In this document: one piece after another, positions 1-16,122 of the stretch | How the letters are laid out: each line of letters begins with the position of its first letter | How positions within the stretch are numbered: position 1 is the stretch's first letter | Origin: Umbelopsis ramanniana AG | Taxonomy: Eukaryota > Mucoromycota > Umbelopsidomycetes > Umbelopsidales > Umbelopsidaceae | Direction: 5' to 3' | DNA: 64,000 nt | NCBI RefSeq assembly: GCF_025399195.1 | Contig: NW_026252117.1 | Span: 124,001 to 188,000, forward strand | The notes under the pieces: generated by a model | What the model saw: only the letters and a program-made list of their open reading frames with translations | Database searches by the model: none | What the model was told of the DNA's origin: nothing | Made by a program: the position numbers and the translations under genes

Positions 1-1061
1 TGCGAATATGAACAGTGGCGAGGCGGGCTTGTCCATTCTGGTTGGAAGGCGTCTGCTCAATGGTTTTTGAGAGAGGTGGGACCCAGTCTTATCGCATATG
101 CTAATGTCCATTCCACGTCAGCCTTGTATATTGTTGGACATAGCCTCGGATCAGGCACAGCAGCCATACTGACCATCATGTTACTTGACTATCTCGACGA
201 ATTCCGAAAAGACAATCCTGACTTCGAGATCAAGTGCTTTGGGTATGCGCCGACCTGTGCCATGGATCTTCACTTAAGTGAAAAGTACAAGGCCCATATC
301 CAGAGCTTTGTGTTTGCCGATGACATTGTATCCAAGCTAAGTTACGGCTCCATGCTTGATGCCAAGGCCATGTTACTTGCCAGCGCAGAAGCAGCTCAAG
401 ATTTGGGGGTTAGCAAAATCTTCTGGACTACGACGCCTGAAGGCGAAGAATGGGAGCAAGCATTTCAAAATATTGCTGAAGTGCGCAGACGCTGTTTGGA
501 ATCCAACGACCACCCCAGGGTAAGCATATTATTTTCCATTCACCCTGGATTTGCAAAGCCAGTTCAAGGGTATCCTAATTGAACGAAACGCCTTAGTTGT
601 ATGTGGCCGGTCAAGTATTCCAATTTTGGATCGACCCAGCACCAGGAAAGGACCCTATCCGAATTGTTATCGAAAGGACGGATGCCAAGAGAGTGTCAGG
701 CGAAGTCATCGTGCGACGTAGTATCCTTTTGGACCATATTCCGACCAACTTTGATGTGGCGTTTGCAAGAGCTAGAGAGGCGTTGATGCTAGATCACTCC
801 AAACAAACAGATCAAGGCCACCTTGATCCCTCCATGGAGGAAAGAACTGGAGAGATCCATCTAGACGATCATGTTAAACAGACTAGCCGTAAACAGAAAC
901 TGCCACCACCAAAACAGACTTCCATCATGGACGATGTTTGGAGCACCTTAGCAAGAGTAGGACTTGCAGGCACGACTCACCGTGAAGGCGGTGAAGGGCA
1001 TGCCATAGATGATACAGAGAAAGAAGAGAGCCATAAAAGTGAAACAAAGGCCATAGAATAA
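1..1061 (+). CDS. Class 3 (sn1-diacylglycerol-type) lipase, 3' part
   Basis: Exons <1-519 and 597-1061 (GT-AG intron, phase 0) give the last 327 residues of a serine lipase; the start lies outside the window. The nucleophile elbow GHSLG (about nt 136-150) sits after a short strand, as in the lipase_3 alpha/beta-hydrolase fold. About 60 residues later comes FADDIVSKLS, which matches the catalytic-Asp loop (DDIVPRLS) of DAG lipases, and LMLDHS downstream could hold the catalytic His. The stretch joined at the splice (HPR-LYVAGQVFQF) is where DAGL-like enzymes read PGRLYHI. The last ~80 residues are charged and low in complexity. The likely role is hydrolysis of di- or triacylglycerol at a membrane; the N-terminal membrane segments of true DAG lipases cannot be checked here. 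Confidence 0.85.
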
Positions 1062-1988
1062 AAGTAGACCGGGTGTCACTTACCGTAATACATATTGCCT
1101 TCAAAAAGTATGGTAATTTTGTCACCACATGCGCATTCAAGCACATTAGAGAATCTGCATGCACATGCCTAAAATCGGTGTAAGCATGTGGCCTTACTTC
1201 GCCATAGATGCCATTGTGAACCCAAGCCAAAAGACCCACACCCACATCGTGTCATTTTCAAAGCGTACATAATACATTGTCAATTAATAAACTACATTGG
1301 CCGTAAACTACCATTTATCACCTCATTATACTGTGACGAAGCTCTCAAAAATGCAGATGATGTAAATCTTTTCGTGACGTCTTGCCTGGCTCGCGTAAAT
1401 GGAAGCCAAAAGAATAAATATCGTTGCTATTACATTTGGAAGGTAAAAGAATGATATAGTGTGGTATGGAAGCAAAGACGGTATGCAGCACCCCATGGAA
1501 AGGGAGCAAATTCAAACAGTTAAGCGCACGTACTCTGTCGCGCGGATTAGGTTTTTTTTTTGTTCGGTTTGGAAAAATATGGATTTTATTAAGTTTAATG
1601 GCTGGCTCGTCGTACTCATAGAAGTTCACGCACAACTACTCACGAGGATAAATGCCTGTGAGAGGGGGACAGGAGAGAAAAGGTCAGCAAAACAATATGT
1701 TAAATAACCAGCTGAATGCGTCCAGCGCCACTCATATCACTCGTGTGTAATCTCAAAGGATGTTATGATCAGATTTTGTGCTAGAATAATCCACAGCTTG
1801 TATTTAGGAGTAGCGATTCATAATAGATCATCATATACTACACATCCTTTGGGGGCCACAAGTTTATATGTGTATAAGAGAAATAAAGTTGCCTTACCAA
1901 TTTTTGCCAGTAGTGAGAATGAGAGAAAGGAATAAAAAAAAGTAAACATGAAAAATACTTTTTAGAGAGGAGAGCCGCTGCGGCTGAA
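1062..1988. other. Intergenic, no gene seen
   Basis: A 0.9 kb AT-rich gap between the lipase stop and the next possible start. It has only short frames with no protein-like composition, no tRNA-like A/B boxes and no repeat. It presumably holds the lipase 3' UTR and upstream control DNA. Confidence 0.6.
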
Positions 1989-2241
1989 ATGGAAAATACC
2001 GGAGTTGGAAGCATCTCCGCGCTCCTTAATTTTGACTGGCTACTCCTTCCCAAAAGCTGGCTTCCAAGTGGCCAGTTTGCAAAAATCCTTTCCTCAGGTA
2101 CGAATAATATCTTCTTTACGGCTGGGAAATGGTACTAACCTGGAAAAGCAACTAGAGATTTGCATCCTAATTGTAGACATTGCCACTGCCGAATATGGCA
2201 GAGTCGAGACCGACGAGCGGCTAGACAACCTGTGGATGTAA
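1989..2241 (+). CDS. Possible small protein, 64 residues, function unknown
   Basis: Proposed exons 1989-2097 and 2156-2241. The 58-nt intron starts GTACGA, carries a perfect TACTAAC branch site and ends in TAG 16 nt later; splicing keeps phase 1 and gives 64 residues. The first exon reads like protein (MENTGVGSISALLNFDWLL) and the second ends in an acidic tail. Using the nearer AG (2149) would instead open a Cys/His-rich frame that runs to just before the kinase gene, which is less likely given its short distance from the branch site. I do not recognise a family. It could also be an upstream leader of the histidine kinase gene 270 bp downstream. Confidence 0.35.
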
Positions 2242-2514
2242 AAACTGAACCACTTGGGTCGGCTGAGTATTGGAAGATCCCCTGTTCAACTTCAACAGGC
2301 TGTGTAAGGAAGAAAGGCGCTCCAATGCTCAATGTCGATGATGCAAGTGGATGCTTTCCTGTATTTAAAACAAGCCATGTACTTTTTCTCTTTTATAACC
2401 AATATCACCTTGGCTGTTACGCAGATCCTCTTTCCATTTGCTGTTGCTTTTTTTTCGCTTTCCTTTCAAAGTTTCGCTTGCTTGCTTGTACTCTTTTGAA
2501 AGAAACTTTTTAAC

Positions 2515-7564
<5,050 letters not shown>

Positions 7565-8457
7565 TGATAACAGCAGTGAATTGCTTGCACTTTACATTTT
7601 TAAAAGCAATATCTTAAAAAGAAGAAAAAATGATAATAATTATATCAACCCATGCGCGTGGTTTGAATTAGTAGAACAGCGTGCACTGAAGTCCCCTTTG
7701 AGCATTTTTAAAAGACGCTCTTCGAGCTTAGTCATGTCATGACGATAAACTCAAGATGGGAGAAAAGTGACCGAAGGCATCCAACGCAGGAAAACAACCC
7801 ATCGCGGTGTATTGGGATTTGCCCGAGAAGCATGGCATATCCTCCCTGAGTTAATCGGGAAGTATGATCCTTAAGTGGAAAGAAGCCGTGTCGTCGATCG
7901 GAGCAATCATTTGTAGGAGGTGTGCCGGTTGAATGAAACCGGATTAAGTCTATCTGAAGGACAGGAGTCAGGCAGGGTTCCTTGAAAGAAAGGGTGTAAA
8001 ATTGTTTGGAACGAAACATGGTATCAGGTTGAAAGTCCCACTAATGATCGCTGCTTGGAAAATTTAACAAACAGCGCAAAAAAAAACTGCATAAGCGAAA
8101 ACATAAAACCAAAACCAAATAGTAAGATGAGACATTGACTATCAAACACGTGTTTCAGGCTATTGTATTTTTCCCTGTTGGCAGAAGGAGGTTGTTGATA
8201 GATGCTGATGGATAGGATGTGACGAAATTCAGTAGGACAGTGTTAAGATGACGATGGAGTGCTTGAGAGAGAGTAGGGTTTTGTTTTTTGGCTTGGCGGT
8301 GCTCAACAGGCTTTTTTGCAAGTCCGTCTTGTCCGAGCCCAATTTTTTTTTATGAAGAAAAAAAAAAAAAAAAAACTGCGAAAGGCACACCGATAAATTG
8401 TTCTCCCTCGATCGCCTATCGCTTCTTTTTCTCGTCTTTGTCACTGCTTAATATCAG
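7565..8457. other. Intergenic, promoter of the C2H2 gene
   Basis: Nearly 0.9 kb with no credible gene. It holds a 12-bp perfect palindrome centred on CACGTG (8144-8155), an A-run of ~18 at 8356-8373, and pyrimidine-rich DNA just before the next start codon. Confidence 0.6.
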
Positions 8458-9440
8458 ATGCAGTCTGTAATGGAAAAACCATCCTTGCCTTCCATCAAGT
8501 ACATCTTGGGAGATGCTGATCCCTTGCTCGACCAACACCACCACCCTTTACCACCTCCTCAACCAACTCACAGTACGTCCTTTTTTATATTTATTCTTTT
8601 CTTTTTTGTCGGTGGTGGCTAACCCTGTATTCCCCAGCTTATAATCCTTTTGATCGACAGCTTCCAGCTACTCCTCCCGCCTTACCTTCCGTCTCGCTAG
8701 AGCCCTCTCGTAGACATACACACCATCGCCCCTCTAGGTCTGTTAGTAGTATGCTCGACTTTCAGAGCTTAACACTAGCGCCACCTAGTAAATCACCTGA
8801 ACTCCCCCCGTTCTTTGCCAACAGTGACCGTATTTCACCCCCATCATTTCAATCCAGTCCATATCTGTCCCCTAACAATATGGCTTCGTCGTATAATCCT
8901 AGAAGCAGTCATTCACGATCTTTATCCGAATTCTCACATCCATACCCTCAACCCAATCGATCTCCCCCACCGAGAGATCAACCCCACCAACGTGCCATTG
9001 GCCATCGACGAGCTGTCTCAGCAAATACGGTGGATTCCATGTTGAATCCCAAGCCGTATAGTTTGGCTCCAAGACCTTCATTGGCAACGGATAGCCCTTC
9101 TTTCTCATCCACTAGTTCACCAACCGATCCTTTTGATGATTTGGATTCCGAGGAAGACAGCCGATCGTCTTCACCTCCCACATCATCATCAACGAGCAAT
9201 AATCGTTATGTGTGCCCTTATTGTTCCAAGGGATTCTCTAGACCGTCTAGCTTACGGATACATACCTATTCTCATACTGGAGAAAAACCATTTGTGTGCT
9301 CGGAAGATGGTTGTGGCCGTCGATTCAGTGTGCAAAGTAACATGCGACGTCATTTACGAGTTCATAAACTTGGTAGACAAGTCAAGAAAACAAACAACAA
9401 CAACAACGCATCACCTCAGCCAGCGAGTGATGGCAATTGA
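8458..9440 (+). CDS. C2H2 zinc-finger transcription factor
   Basis: Exons 8458-8572 and 8638-9440 give 305 residues. The N-terminal 230 residues are Ser/Pro-rich and disordered. Near the C terminus are two classical C2H2 fingers: CPYCSKGFSRPSSLRIH..H, linker TGEKPF, then CSEDGCGRRFSVQSNMRRH..H. This finger pair recurs in factors of early-diverging fungi and basidiomycetes; it binds DNA in the nucleus, but the target genes are not known from sequence. The tail is basic and Asn-rich. Met1 or Met5 could start translation; I chose the first. A polyadenylation hexamer lies 95 nt past the stop. Confidence 0.85.
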
Positions 9441-10146
9441 GTGAGCTCTGGCTCTCTGTACATTATTCCTTCCTGTCACTGCCATTTGTACATCTCCCAC
9501 GTTGTAATTTTCCTTGTACATTCTCTGTTTTCCCAATAAATGCTCAATGGAGTTGGTAGCTGTGAGAATGCTATCGTCCCCCACTTTTGTAAAAATAGAT
9601 TTTTTTCACTTTGGAGATATTTTTATATTCTCGCCTTCTACCATCGACACTTCCTTACTTCCTGCGAGATAGATTACCCATTGTTCAATCAATATCAGAC
9701 CAATCCATCAAGAACTATGTGCCGAGAGACCAAAAAAAATTCATCGTGAAACTTTATTGTCATGTCCTTTTTTCTCGGTTTGGTACTTGTCCTTTTCGGG
9801 ACCGACGATTCTGTGCCTTCTTTCTTCCGAAACTGGCAAATAGGTTTTACCCTCTCTCCACCCCGCTCGCTGAGTATTTCCGCAGTTCGCGTTGTTTCGA
9901 TCGAGCGATGACGACCAAGGAGAGGGCGGGCGAACATGTAAAGGCGCTGGGCAAGCAACGCCATTGCCACGTGTAGTGAAAATAAATTCAGTAATGTGCC
10001 ACAAGCCCCGCTGAACCCTTGTGCAGGCACCGGTGGCGCGTGGCCATTCAAACAAACACTTCGTCACAGCACTGACCATTCCATCTGGGAGGATTCATTT
10101 TTATATATATTTTTATCTACAAGCGTTGCATTGGTATTGTTCTCCA
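9441..10146. other. Intergenic between convergent genes
   Basis: The 3' UTRs of the C2H2 and OS-9 genes meet here. Antisense frames of 110-120 codons exist but have no protein-like composition. A CACGTG at 9968-9973 lies away from any start codon and is probably chance. Confidence 0.6.
9535..9540 (+). terminator. Polyadenylation signal AATAAA
   Basis: Canonical hexamer 95 nt after the stop of the C2H2 gene, on the coding strand, following T-rich DNA. Confidence 0.55.
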
Positions 10147-11805
10147 TCATGACCGATGGTCATTCATTTCTTCTTCTTCTTCTTCGTCCTTGAACTTCTG
10201 CTTGTAAGCCTTGAGGTTCTCTTGTACACGCGCAGTAAATTGGCGCTGTTTAGGTTCGATAGAAGGTTTGTCGGCGGAAATCTTTTCCATGAGAATCTTG
10301 GTGATCTCTTCTAGTTGCTGCTCCAAGCTTTTGCTCGACATAAAATCTTTAAGCGTCATGCCGTTCACGAATTCGGTGTCAAGAAGATGAATTCTCGGTG
10401 CCTTGTCCTCGTCACTTTTATCGTGCTGAGCAAACGAGTCCACCATGTCTTGTTCGAGGCTGGCTATTTTCGATTCCAGATCGTCCGAATAGCCGTCCAA
10501 ATCATTTTCGTCCACCCAGCCAGCCTTTGTCTGCTGGAGATCTCCCTCATCGGATGTTGCACCTTCATCTGAGGTGGAATCTGACTTTTTTTCAACATGT
10601 TTGTCCACAACAATATGAACGTCTTCGTTCATCTTCGAAGGGTCGGCTGGTTGAGCCGCCTCAATCTCTTGGTATTGACTGTCGGAGACGATGGGATCAC
10701 ATTGAATGCGATGAATGTCCTGCCTAGCCCGAGGAACAAAGGCTATATCTTGGCAGAGTCGCGGAGTAGCAATGACCATTTGGTATTCACATGTTGCAAA
10801 TTCGTGCATAGAAACAATCTCATCTTCGTTTTGCATACTGCAATGGAACTGAATGCACCAGTAAACGGCATGCGGTCAGTTTCAGGCCTTTAGTAATAAC
10901 CTCCATCCCATGCAATTCAATTTTACCTGAATGTTCACTTCTCTAGGTCGCCCAGTCAGATCACATTTATCACCAAATGACCATCTTTGAGAAAGATAGC
11001 TGCGCTGCCCAAAGGTGTGTACTTCAGTCTGTAATAAGACTTCCTTATTGTTCGCTTCCGCTACTTCTGAAGATGGAATCTTCTTGTCTCCATTGAATCT
11101 TCCTAAAACATATTCTATTCCGCCAACGAATTGCTTGTTTTCTGGATCACTTCCCGGTGGAAAGACATGGCCTTGTGAATTAGGTGGTGCATGGAATTGC
11201 TTAATATGCTGTAAATGGCAATACTCGTAAGCCCAGTATGACCTTGGCTGTAGAGAGAAAAAGTGTCAGTAATGTGCCTTGGTATAAAAGCTACAATGAC
11301 AGCTGCTTAACTGACCCAAGCGTAGATGCATTGATTGTATAAGGGTGCCAAAAGCTGTAGGCCGCGCTTCTTGCGTTCTGCGTCACTGATCTTGATTTCA
11401 CTTTCCTCTTTGCTTGTGTCGCTCGTATCACTTTGGATGATCGGAATCTGACAGAGATAGGACTGTCCCAGCTTACTTTTCATCACAAGATGAGTCTACT
11501 CAACGTAACTACCAGTCAATACCACTCGTCCTAATCAACTCAGCCTCATTTTTGGTTATCGTCAAACTTACGTGAGCGTCTTCTGATTTGAAGATGCGTT
11601 GAAGTTGCTGCGAGGGATTTGGAAGTTCGGATTGATCGGTGAATTCGGCCTTCAAAAGCTGTTGGGCTGTTGAATTCGAGATTGGATTTTGCCCAAGTGA
11701 GATGCTATACATGGGGTGCGCGAGAACATCTTCATGTACAAAGAAATTGGATGCAAGGGCCGTACTGGCAAGTACTGTCAGGCCAACGACACCTTTTATC
11801 AGCAT
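10147..11805 (-). CDS. YOS9: OS-9/Yos9-type ER lectin (ERAD)
   Basis: Exons, in coding order: 11805-11572, 11495-11316, 11247-10927, 10848-10147; 477 residues. The chosen Met begins a clear signal peptide (MLIKGVVGLTVLASTALAS). Residues ~79-95 read HLVMKSKLGQSYLCQIP, the Yos9 signature region. The MRH lectin domain follows (~130-290) with the sugar-binding set: Gln in IKQFH, Arg in LTGRPREV, and Glu and Tyr in HEFATCEY, with paired cysteines up to TPRLC. In the family this luminal protein reads trimmed mannose on misfolded glycoproteins and hands them to the Hrd1-Sel1/Hrd3 ligase. The acidic C-terminal half ends NDHRS with no HDEL-type signal, so retention would depend on the Hrd3 complex. 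Confidence 0.9.
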
Positions 11806-12932
11806 GGTTATGGGAATGGGTCGATAGAAAGGCCGTGCCAGGTCTGAGGTTTTTTGCATAATGGCTTGTGACGTGGCATCCAGTACGACCGTTCCCCTCA
11901 TTACTGCCCATAAAGGCAGACAATGTATCTAAATGACTTCAAGGTATATACTGAGCCAACACTATCTTTTTCGTTACGCACATAAGTATCTGTACTCAAC
12001 TGAATGAACAGCATACCTTCCATGTAAAAGTCAAACAATCGTGCCTGGTAACCAATTTCTTCCCACGTCAAACCATAACTATATCATTCTGATAGAGAAA
12101 AAAACTTTAGACATTTGGATAGCGTTCAAAAAAACAATGAGAGATATTGCCTCAATTGCGTCATGTCCTTTGTGTTGCAAGCTTTCTTCTAAGAACAATT
12201 ATCCTTAAAGTAAAAGACCCCCTTCAATTCATTCAGTGTGTTTATGATATATTTTGCAATGCAAAGCCATCTCAGGTGGTCCATGAAGGGACAGGCCATG
12301 ACAGCAATATCCATTACCAATTTTCTCATCTCTCATTATGCTCGTTGGCATCTGTGCGCAAAGCAGCTAACCACTACAAAGACAATATGGATACTGTAAA
12401 TTGGCAAATCACTTGTGTACCTCAAATAGAATGAAAGACCGTTGATCTTCGGGTAAGAAATTTTGAGCTTCCAGTGTTCAGTATTAGCTGAGGAAGGCAG
12501 TGGTGAGCGGTTTAGGCTTTACCTGAAGCACTCATTCTGTTGATGGCTATGAGGCGCTTCACCGATACATGCCGAAAAGTTCGGACCCACGGCCATTATC
12601 GGTTGATGATAGCTAGGGCTAAATGCTGTATGCTTCGTCCACCAAAGGCACCGCACAGTACCACGGAACTACATAGACCGTGATATTAATAGTTGTCATG
12701 CCCCACGTTCGATGAAGAGATACACATCATCCATAAATATTTCTTGTGGCCTTCACACAGAATTCCCATTCATAGTGATGTCCACTACTATAGAACACAT
12801 CCTACAGCCATACTGAACCACGACATGGTCTACTCACGATGAAACGATGGTAGGAAGACAGGCTCGATTTGAAACCAGCACTAAATTTAAAAAGAGTTTA
12901 TGGCAGGTATTATAACACTCGTAACATACTAT
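11806..12932. other. Intergenic, no gene seen
   Basis: About 1.1 kb upstream of the OS-9 gene and downstream of the clathrin light chain gene. Only short frames without coding character; no tRNA-like or repeat structure. Confidence 0.6.
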
Positions 12933-13786
12933 TTATGCGTCTACAATGGTTCCTGGAGCCCGTGAATCTTTTCTAAGGTCCGTCATCAATTGCTTCATCC
13001 TGCTAACATCTCGAGTGCTGGAGTTGGACTTGAAATCGATTTCGCGTGAAATACGCTCCCAAACAGTGCCAGATGCCGCCTTTTCGCGTTCCTGTTGTTC
13101 ATTCTCTTCCTTTTCTCTGGTTTTCCATGAAAAAGGTTATTAGTCAATATAACATTTCTGTTGAACATGCACCAGAAACTAAATGTACTGTACCTGTTGA
13201 GATCAATAGCCTTCTGTCTCTTGTCGTTATAATCTTCATAGAACTCGTCGATTGCTTCACGTGCCTTTTGGACAATCTGATGCTTCTTTTCCTCACTTTC
13301 AGCATCTCTTTCGGCGATGAGTTCCTTTTGCTTTTCACGCCACTGCTTAACCACCTCAGGTTCAACATCCGGGATGGTGCTGGCGTTGATAAATGCCTAA
13401 AACCGGGAGATTTTACAAATCAATCACTGTTACATAACCGTCGCCGCAAACGATAAGAGCCTTACCTGAGAAGTTTCAAGTTCTTCAGCAGCAGGAAACT
13501 CATTTTCAAAGGCAGAATAATCGCCAGCAGGTGTAGGTGAGGTGTATCCGAAACTAGCAGCTGGAGGGCTAAGGATGTTTTGCGATGATGGTGAAAAAGC
13601 TCTTGATTCTAGCTGCTCAGTTGGAGTGACGCTCGGGAGCGGAACTTGGTTAGGTGCTGGTGAAGAGAAAGATGGAATGTCGTTGTTGAATAAATCGGCA
13701 TCATCTCCCAAAGCAGCCTTCTCACGAGCAAGGAAATCAGCGGTAGGATCCTCCATGGAGGAGTTGAAGTCACCAAAATCAGACAT
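12933..13786 (-). CDS. CLC1: Clathrin light chain
   Basis: Exons 13786-13466, 13396-13194 and 13116-12933; 235 residues. It has the family layout: acidic N-terminal region (MSDFGDFNSS.. with DPTADFLARE), a Pro/Ser linker, then a long charged helix (VVKQWREKQKELIAERD.., EAIDEFYEDYNDKRQ) that packs on clathrin heavy chain, and a C-terminal segment (GTVWERISREIDF) matching the conserved tail. It coats endocytic and trans-Golgi vesicles. It is divergent from TIM8, with only 181 bp between the two start codons. Confidence 0.93.
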
Positions 13787-13876
13787 TTAGGTTACAAGTA
13801 AAAGCAGAGCAAGGATTTGAATGGTTGGTACACGCAGTTTAAGTGAGGGGGAGCCCAGCCAAGCGCTGAGTTATGT

Positions 13877-13882
13877 CACGTG
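13877..13882. promoter_or_regulatory. CACGTG (Cbf1-like) element in a shared promoter
   Basis: In the 181-bp gap between the divergent clathrin light chain and TIM8 genes, 91 bp and 86 bp from their start codons. The context is TGTCACGTGC, matching the Cbf1 consensus RTCACGTG. A CRE-like TGACGTC follows at 13888-13894. The same extended E-box recurs upstream of eS8, P1 and LUC7/ZCCHC9. Confidence 0.55.
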
Positions 13883-13967
13883 CTCCATGACGTCTGTGAC
13901 GCTCTGTTGTATGTTTTCAACAAAAATTCCAACTGCTGGAAAACAAGTCTCATTATACACTTTAAAC

Positions 13968-14284
13968 ATGTCTGCTCAACCACAGTTTTCCGAACAAGAA
14001 CAGCGCGAACTTGCTTCTTTCTTGGAAGCCGAGAATGCCAAGGCTAGAATTCAGGTTGGTATACGGGATCTTGACTCGATCGTAGTATCATAGCTAATCC
14101 TCGTCATTCACAGCAAACCGTCCACACTCTCACCGATACTTGCTGGGACAAGTGCATCAGCAAAGTCAACAACAAATTAGATCGCTCTGAGGAAGGTTGT
14201 CTTTCCAACTGCGTCGAGCGTTTCCTTGACACCAGCTTGTTCATTGTCAAGCGTCTTGAAGATTTGAGAAACTCGGCTGTTTAA
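13968..14284 (+). CDS. TIM8: Mitochondrial import chaperone Tim8
   Basis: Exons 13968-14054 and 14114-14284; 85 residues. The small-Tim twin CX3C motif is intact (CWDKC and CLSNC), separated by 15 residues, and followed by VERFLDTSLFIVKRLED, which is typical of Tim8 rather than Tim9/10/13. In the intermembrane space Tim8 pairs with Tim13 as a hexamer that escorts hydrophobic precursors to TIM22. As usual for the family there is no presequence; import is by Mia40 oxidation. Confidence 0.95.
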
Positions 14285-14372
14285 ACCCTCCGTTTGAGAG
14301 AATATACATACACTATTGTCAGCAACATGATTGACACACTATCAAACAGAAAAAAAAATAGAGACTTGGTTC

Positions 14373-14378
14373 AATAAA
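14373..14378 (+). terminator. Polyadenylation signal AATAAA
   Basis: Canonical hexamer 89 nt past the TIM8 stop, only 74 nt before the end of the convergent J-protein gene, so the two 3' UTRs probably overlap. Confidence 0.5.
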
Positions 14379-14451
14379 ATACGAAAATCCATTCACATGT
14401 AGTGTTTTCTATAAATACTGCTATTTTCAGCCTTTCAATCAATCAATCAAT

Positions 14452-15648
14452 CTATTGTTGTTTTTTAATTGCTCGTCTACGTCCACCAACTTTTGTACCG
14501 AGTACAGCCATGGGTTCAGTCTTTTTAGCCTTGGGTTTTTTCTTGCTCACTTCAAGTGATGGCAGAATCTTTTCAGCATCGACGCCCTCAGGTTCTGCGT
14601 CTTCTTCTTCAACAACTTCGTATTCCACGACTTCATCTACTTTACCCAGTGCGCGGTTTACGAGTCTTCGTGGCCAAGCAATGAGGAAAACGTTCTTGAC
14701 GCTGGGTTTTTCCACCCATTCAACATTCAAATCAATGCGTTCCTCTCCTTCGGGATAGAAAACAATATACTCATCAGATTTGACTTCACAGCGCAAAACG
14801 CGTTTGCCAATTTCGAGGTAGCTGCGTCCTAGTGTGGCTGCGCCAACGTTCTTGGTAGCTCTTGTAGCCATTTCAGATCGTGCGTCTTTAACAAATTGTC
14901 GAATACGTCTTTTCTCCTGGTGATAGTTGATCCAAGACGCGAGATGCTGTAATCCTGCAGCAAGGACAGCAAGGAAGATCACAACGGTGAAAAAGCCGGG
15001 TCGCCATCTTGCATAATAATAGCCTGTTCCTCTCCATTTAGGTACTCCATTTTTGTAAAAGAAGTTGTATCTCTCACGCTTGTGACCATCACGAAGGATA
15101 GACACAACTTTACCCAAGCGAGCAAACCGATCTCTTTGCTTAGAGTCTCCCTTGTTCTTGTCTGGACTGTACACGGTAAACAATAAGTGTGTCATTCAAA
15201 TGAGTATCTTCCATATCATGTAGTATACCACTATTGCACTTACTGCAATTGAAGAGACAATTTTTTGTACGCTCTGTTGATTTGCTTGTCGGTGGCAGCT
15301 GGCTATTGGACGAGAAGTTTAATGATGGCGTTGCCTCACTAGTAGCAGAACAATTGGCAAACACACTTACCTCGATATTCAGCCAACTGTAGAAATCGAC
15401 TTCTTTGCCTTCGATTTTTTCCAGTTCATCAACAAGATCAAAAATTTCATAGTCGCCTGTACCATTCCAAGTGTGAAGATGAGAATCGTGGTTCTGGCAA
15501 TTCCATCCTGCTGATCAAAACTTGCGAAGCACTTACCCTGTTCCCAAGCCTTTACTTGTGGTGCCAAGAAGGTCAGTACCAGCCAGAAGAGTACTAGCAA
15601 CAGACCAAGACGCCCAACCAGCCGACTGTGGTGATTACTGTTCGCCAT
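14452..15648 (-). CDS. ER membrane J-domain protein (DNAJC1/ERdj1-like)
   Basis: Exons 15648-15537, 15456-15371, 15302-15244 and 15166-14452; 323 residues. An N-terminal hydrophobic segment (residues ~12-32) works as signal or anchor. The J domain follows (~39-110): DYEIFDLVDEL, AYKKLSLQLHPDKN with the HPD triad split across an intron, and RFARLGKVVSILRD. A second membrane segment lies at ~137-158 (FFTVVIFLAVLAAGLQHL), then a basic cytosolic-type tail ending RRRAIKKQQ. The J domain before the second membrane segment fits a luminal J domain that recruits BiP, as in ERdj1. Exact orthology within ER J-proteins is uncertain. Confidence 0.82.
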
Positions 15649-16122
15649 TACGAAAGGTTACCGCGTTTGAAGGGGCCAAAAACTTGGTGTTTAAAAAATC
15701 TGGGAAATTCAGTGACTCCGATCAGGAGATTGTGATACCAACACTGCATTTTTTCATTATTGATCTATCTGGACCCCCAAGCTATGTCCTCTTTTCAGCA
15801 ACGTACAACTTGAAGGCTAAAGGAATTGCTTTGCCATATTACTATCACATAAATGGTTTATGTATTTCGCTGCTGCATGAGTCAGATCTCATCGGCCACA
15901 CAATCCCATACGGAACGTCAATTACATAATAAAAACTAACAATTGTATTAAACCTTTTCATTATGTCTAATAACTCTTCAAATGAACTACCGCAGGGCCA
16001 GTCTCATTATAATCAAGCTTACTAATGTAATTTTTGGGATCGATGAAAACAAGCTATGGGAGGATGAAAGTACATGGCAGAATAGTAAGTAAAGGCAACG
16101 TCTGCAATCTCGACCCCATAAG
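15649..16122. other. Intergenic, no gene seen
   Basis: Holds the upstream region of the J-protein gene and the 3' end of the actin-related gene. No coding character or structured RNA recognised. Confidence 0.55.

Noticed and set aside
9968-9973. CACGTG as a further member of the E-box set
   Set aside because: It lacks the GTCACGTG extension and lies in a convergent intergenic region, not near a start codon.
9695-10079. Minus-strand frames of 112-118 codons
   Set aside because: Composition is not protein-like, and they sit in the convergent 3' UTR region of two well-supported genes.
12147-12434. A 95-codon plus-strand frame in the OS-9 upstream region
   Set aside because: No conserved motif, no splice continuation, and composition typical of noncoding DNA.
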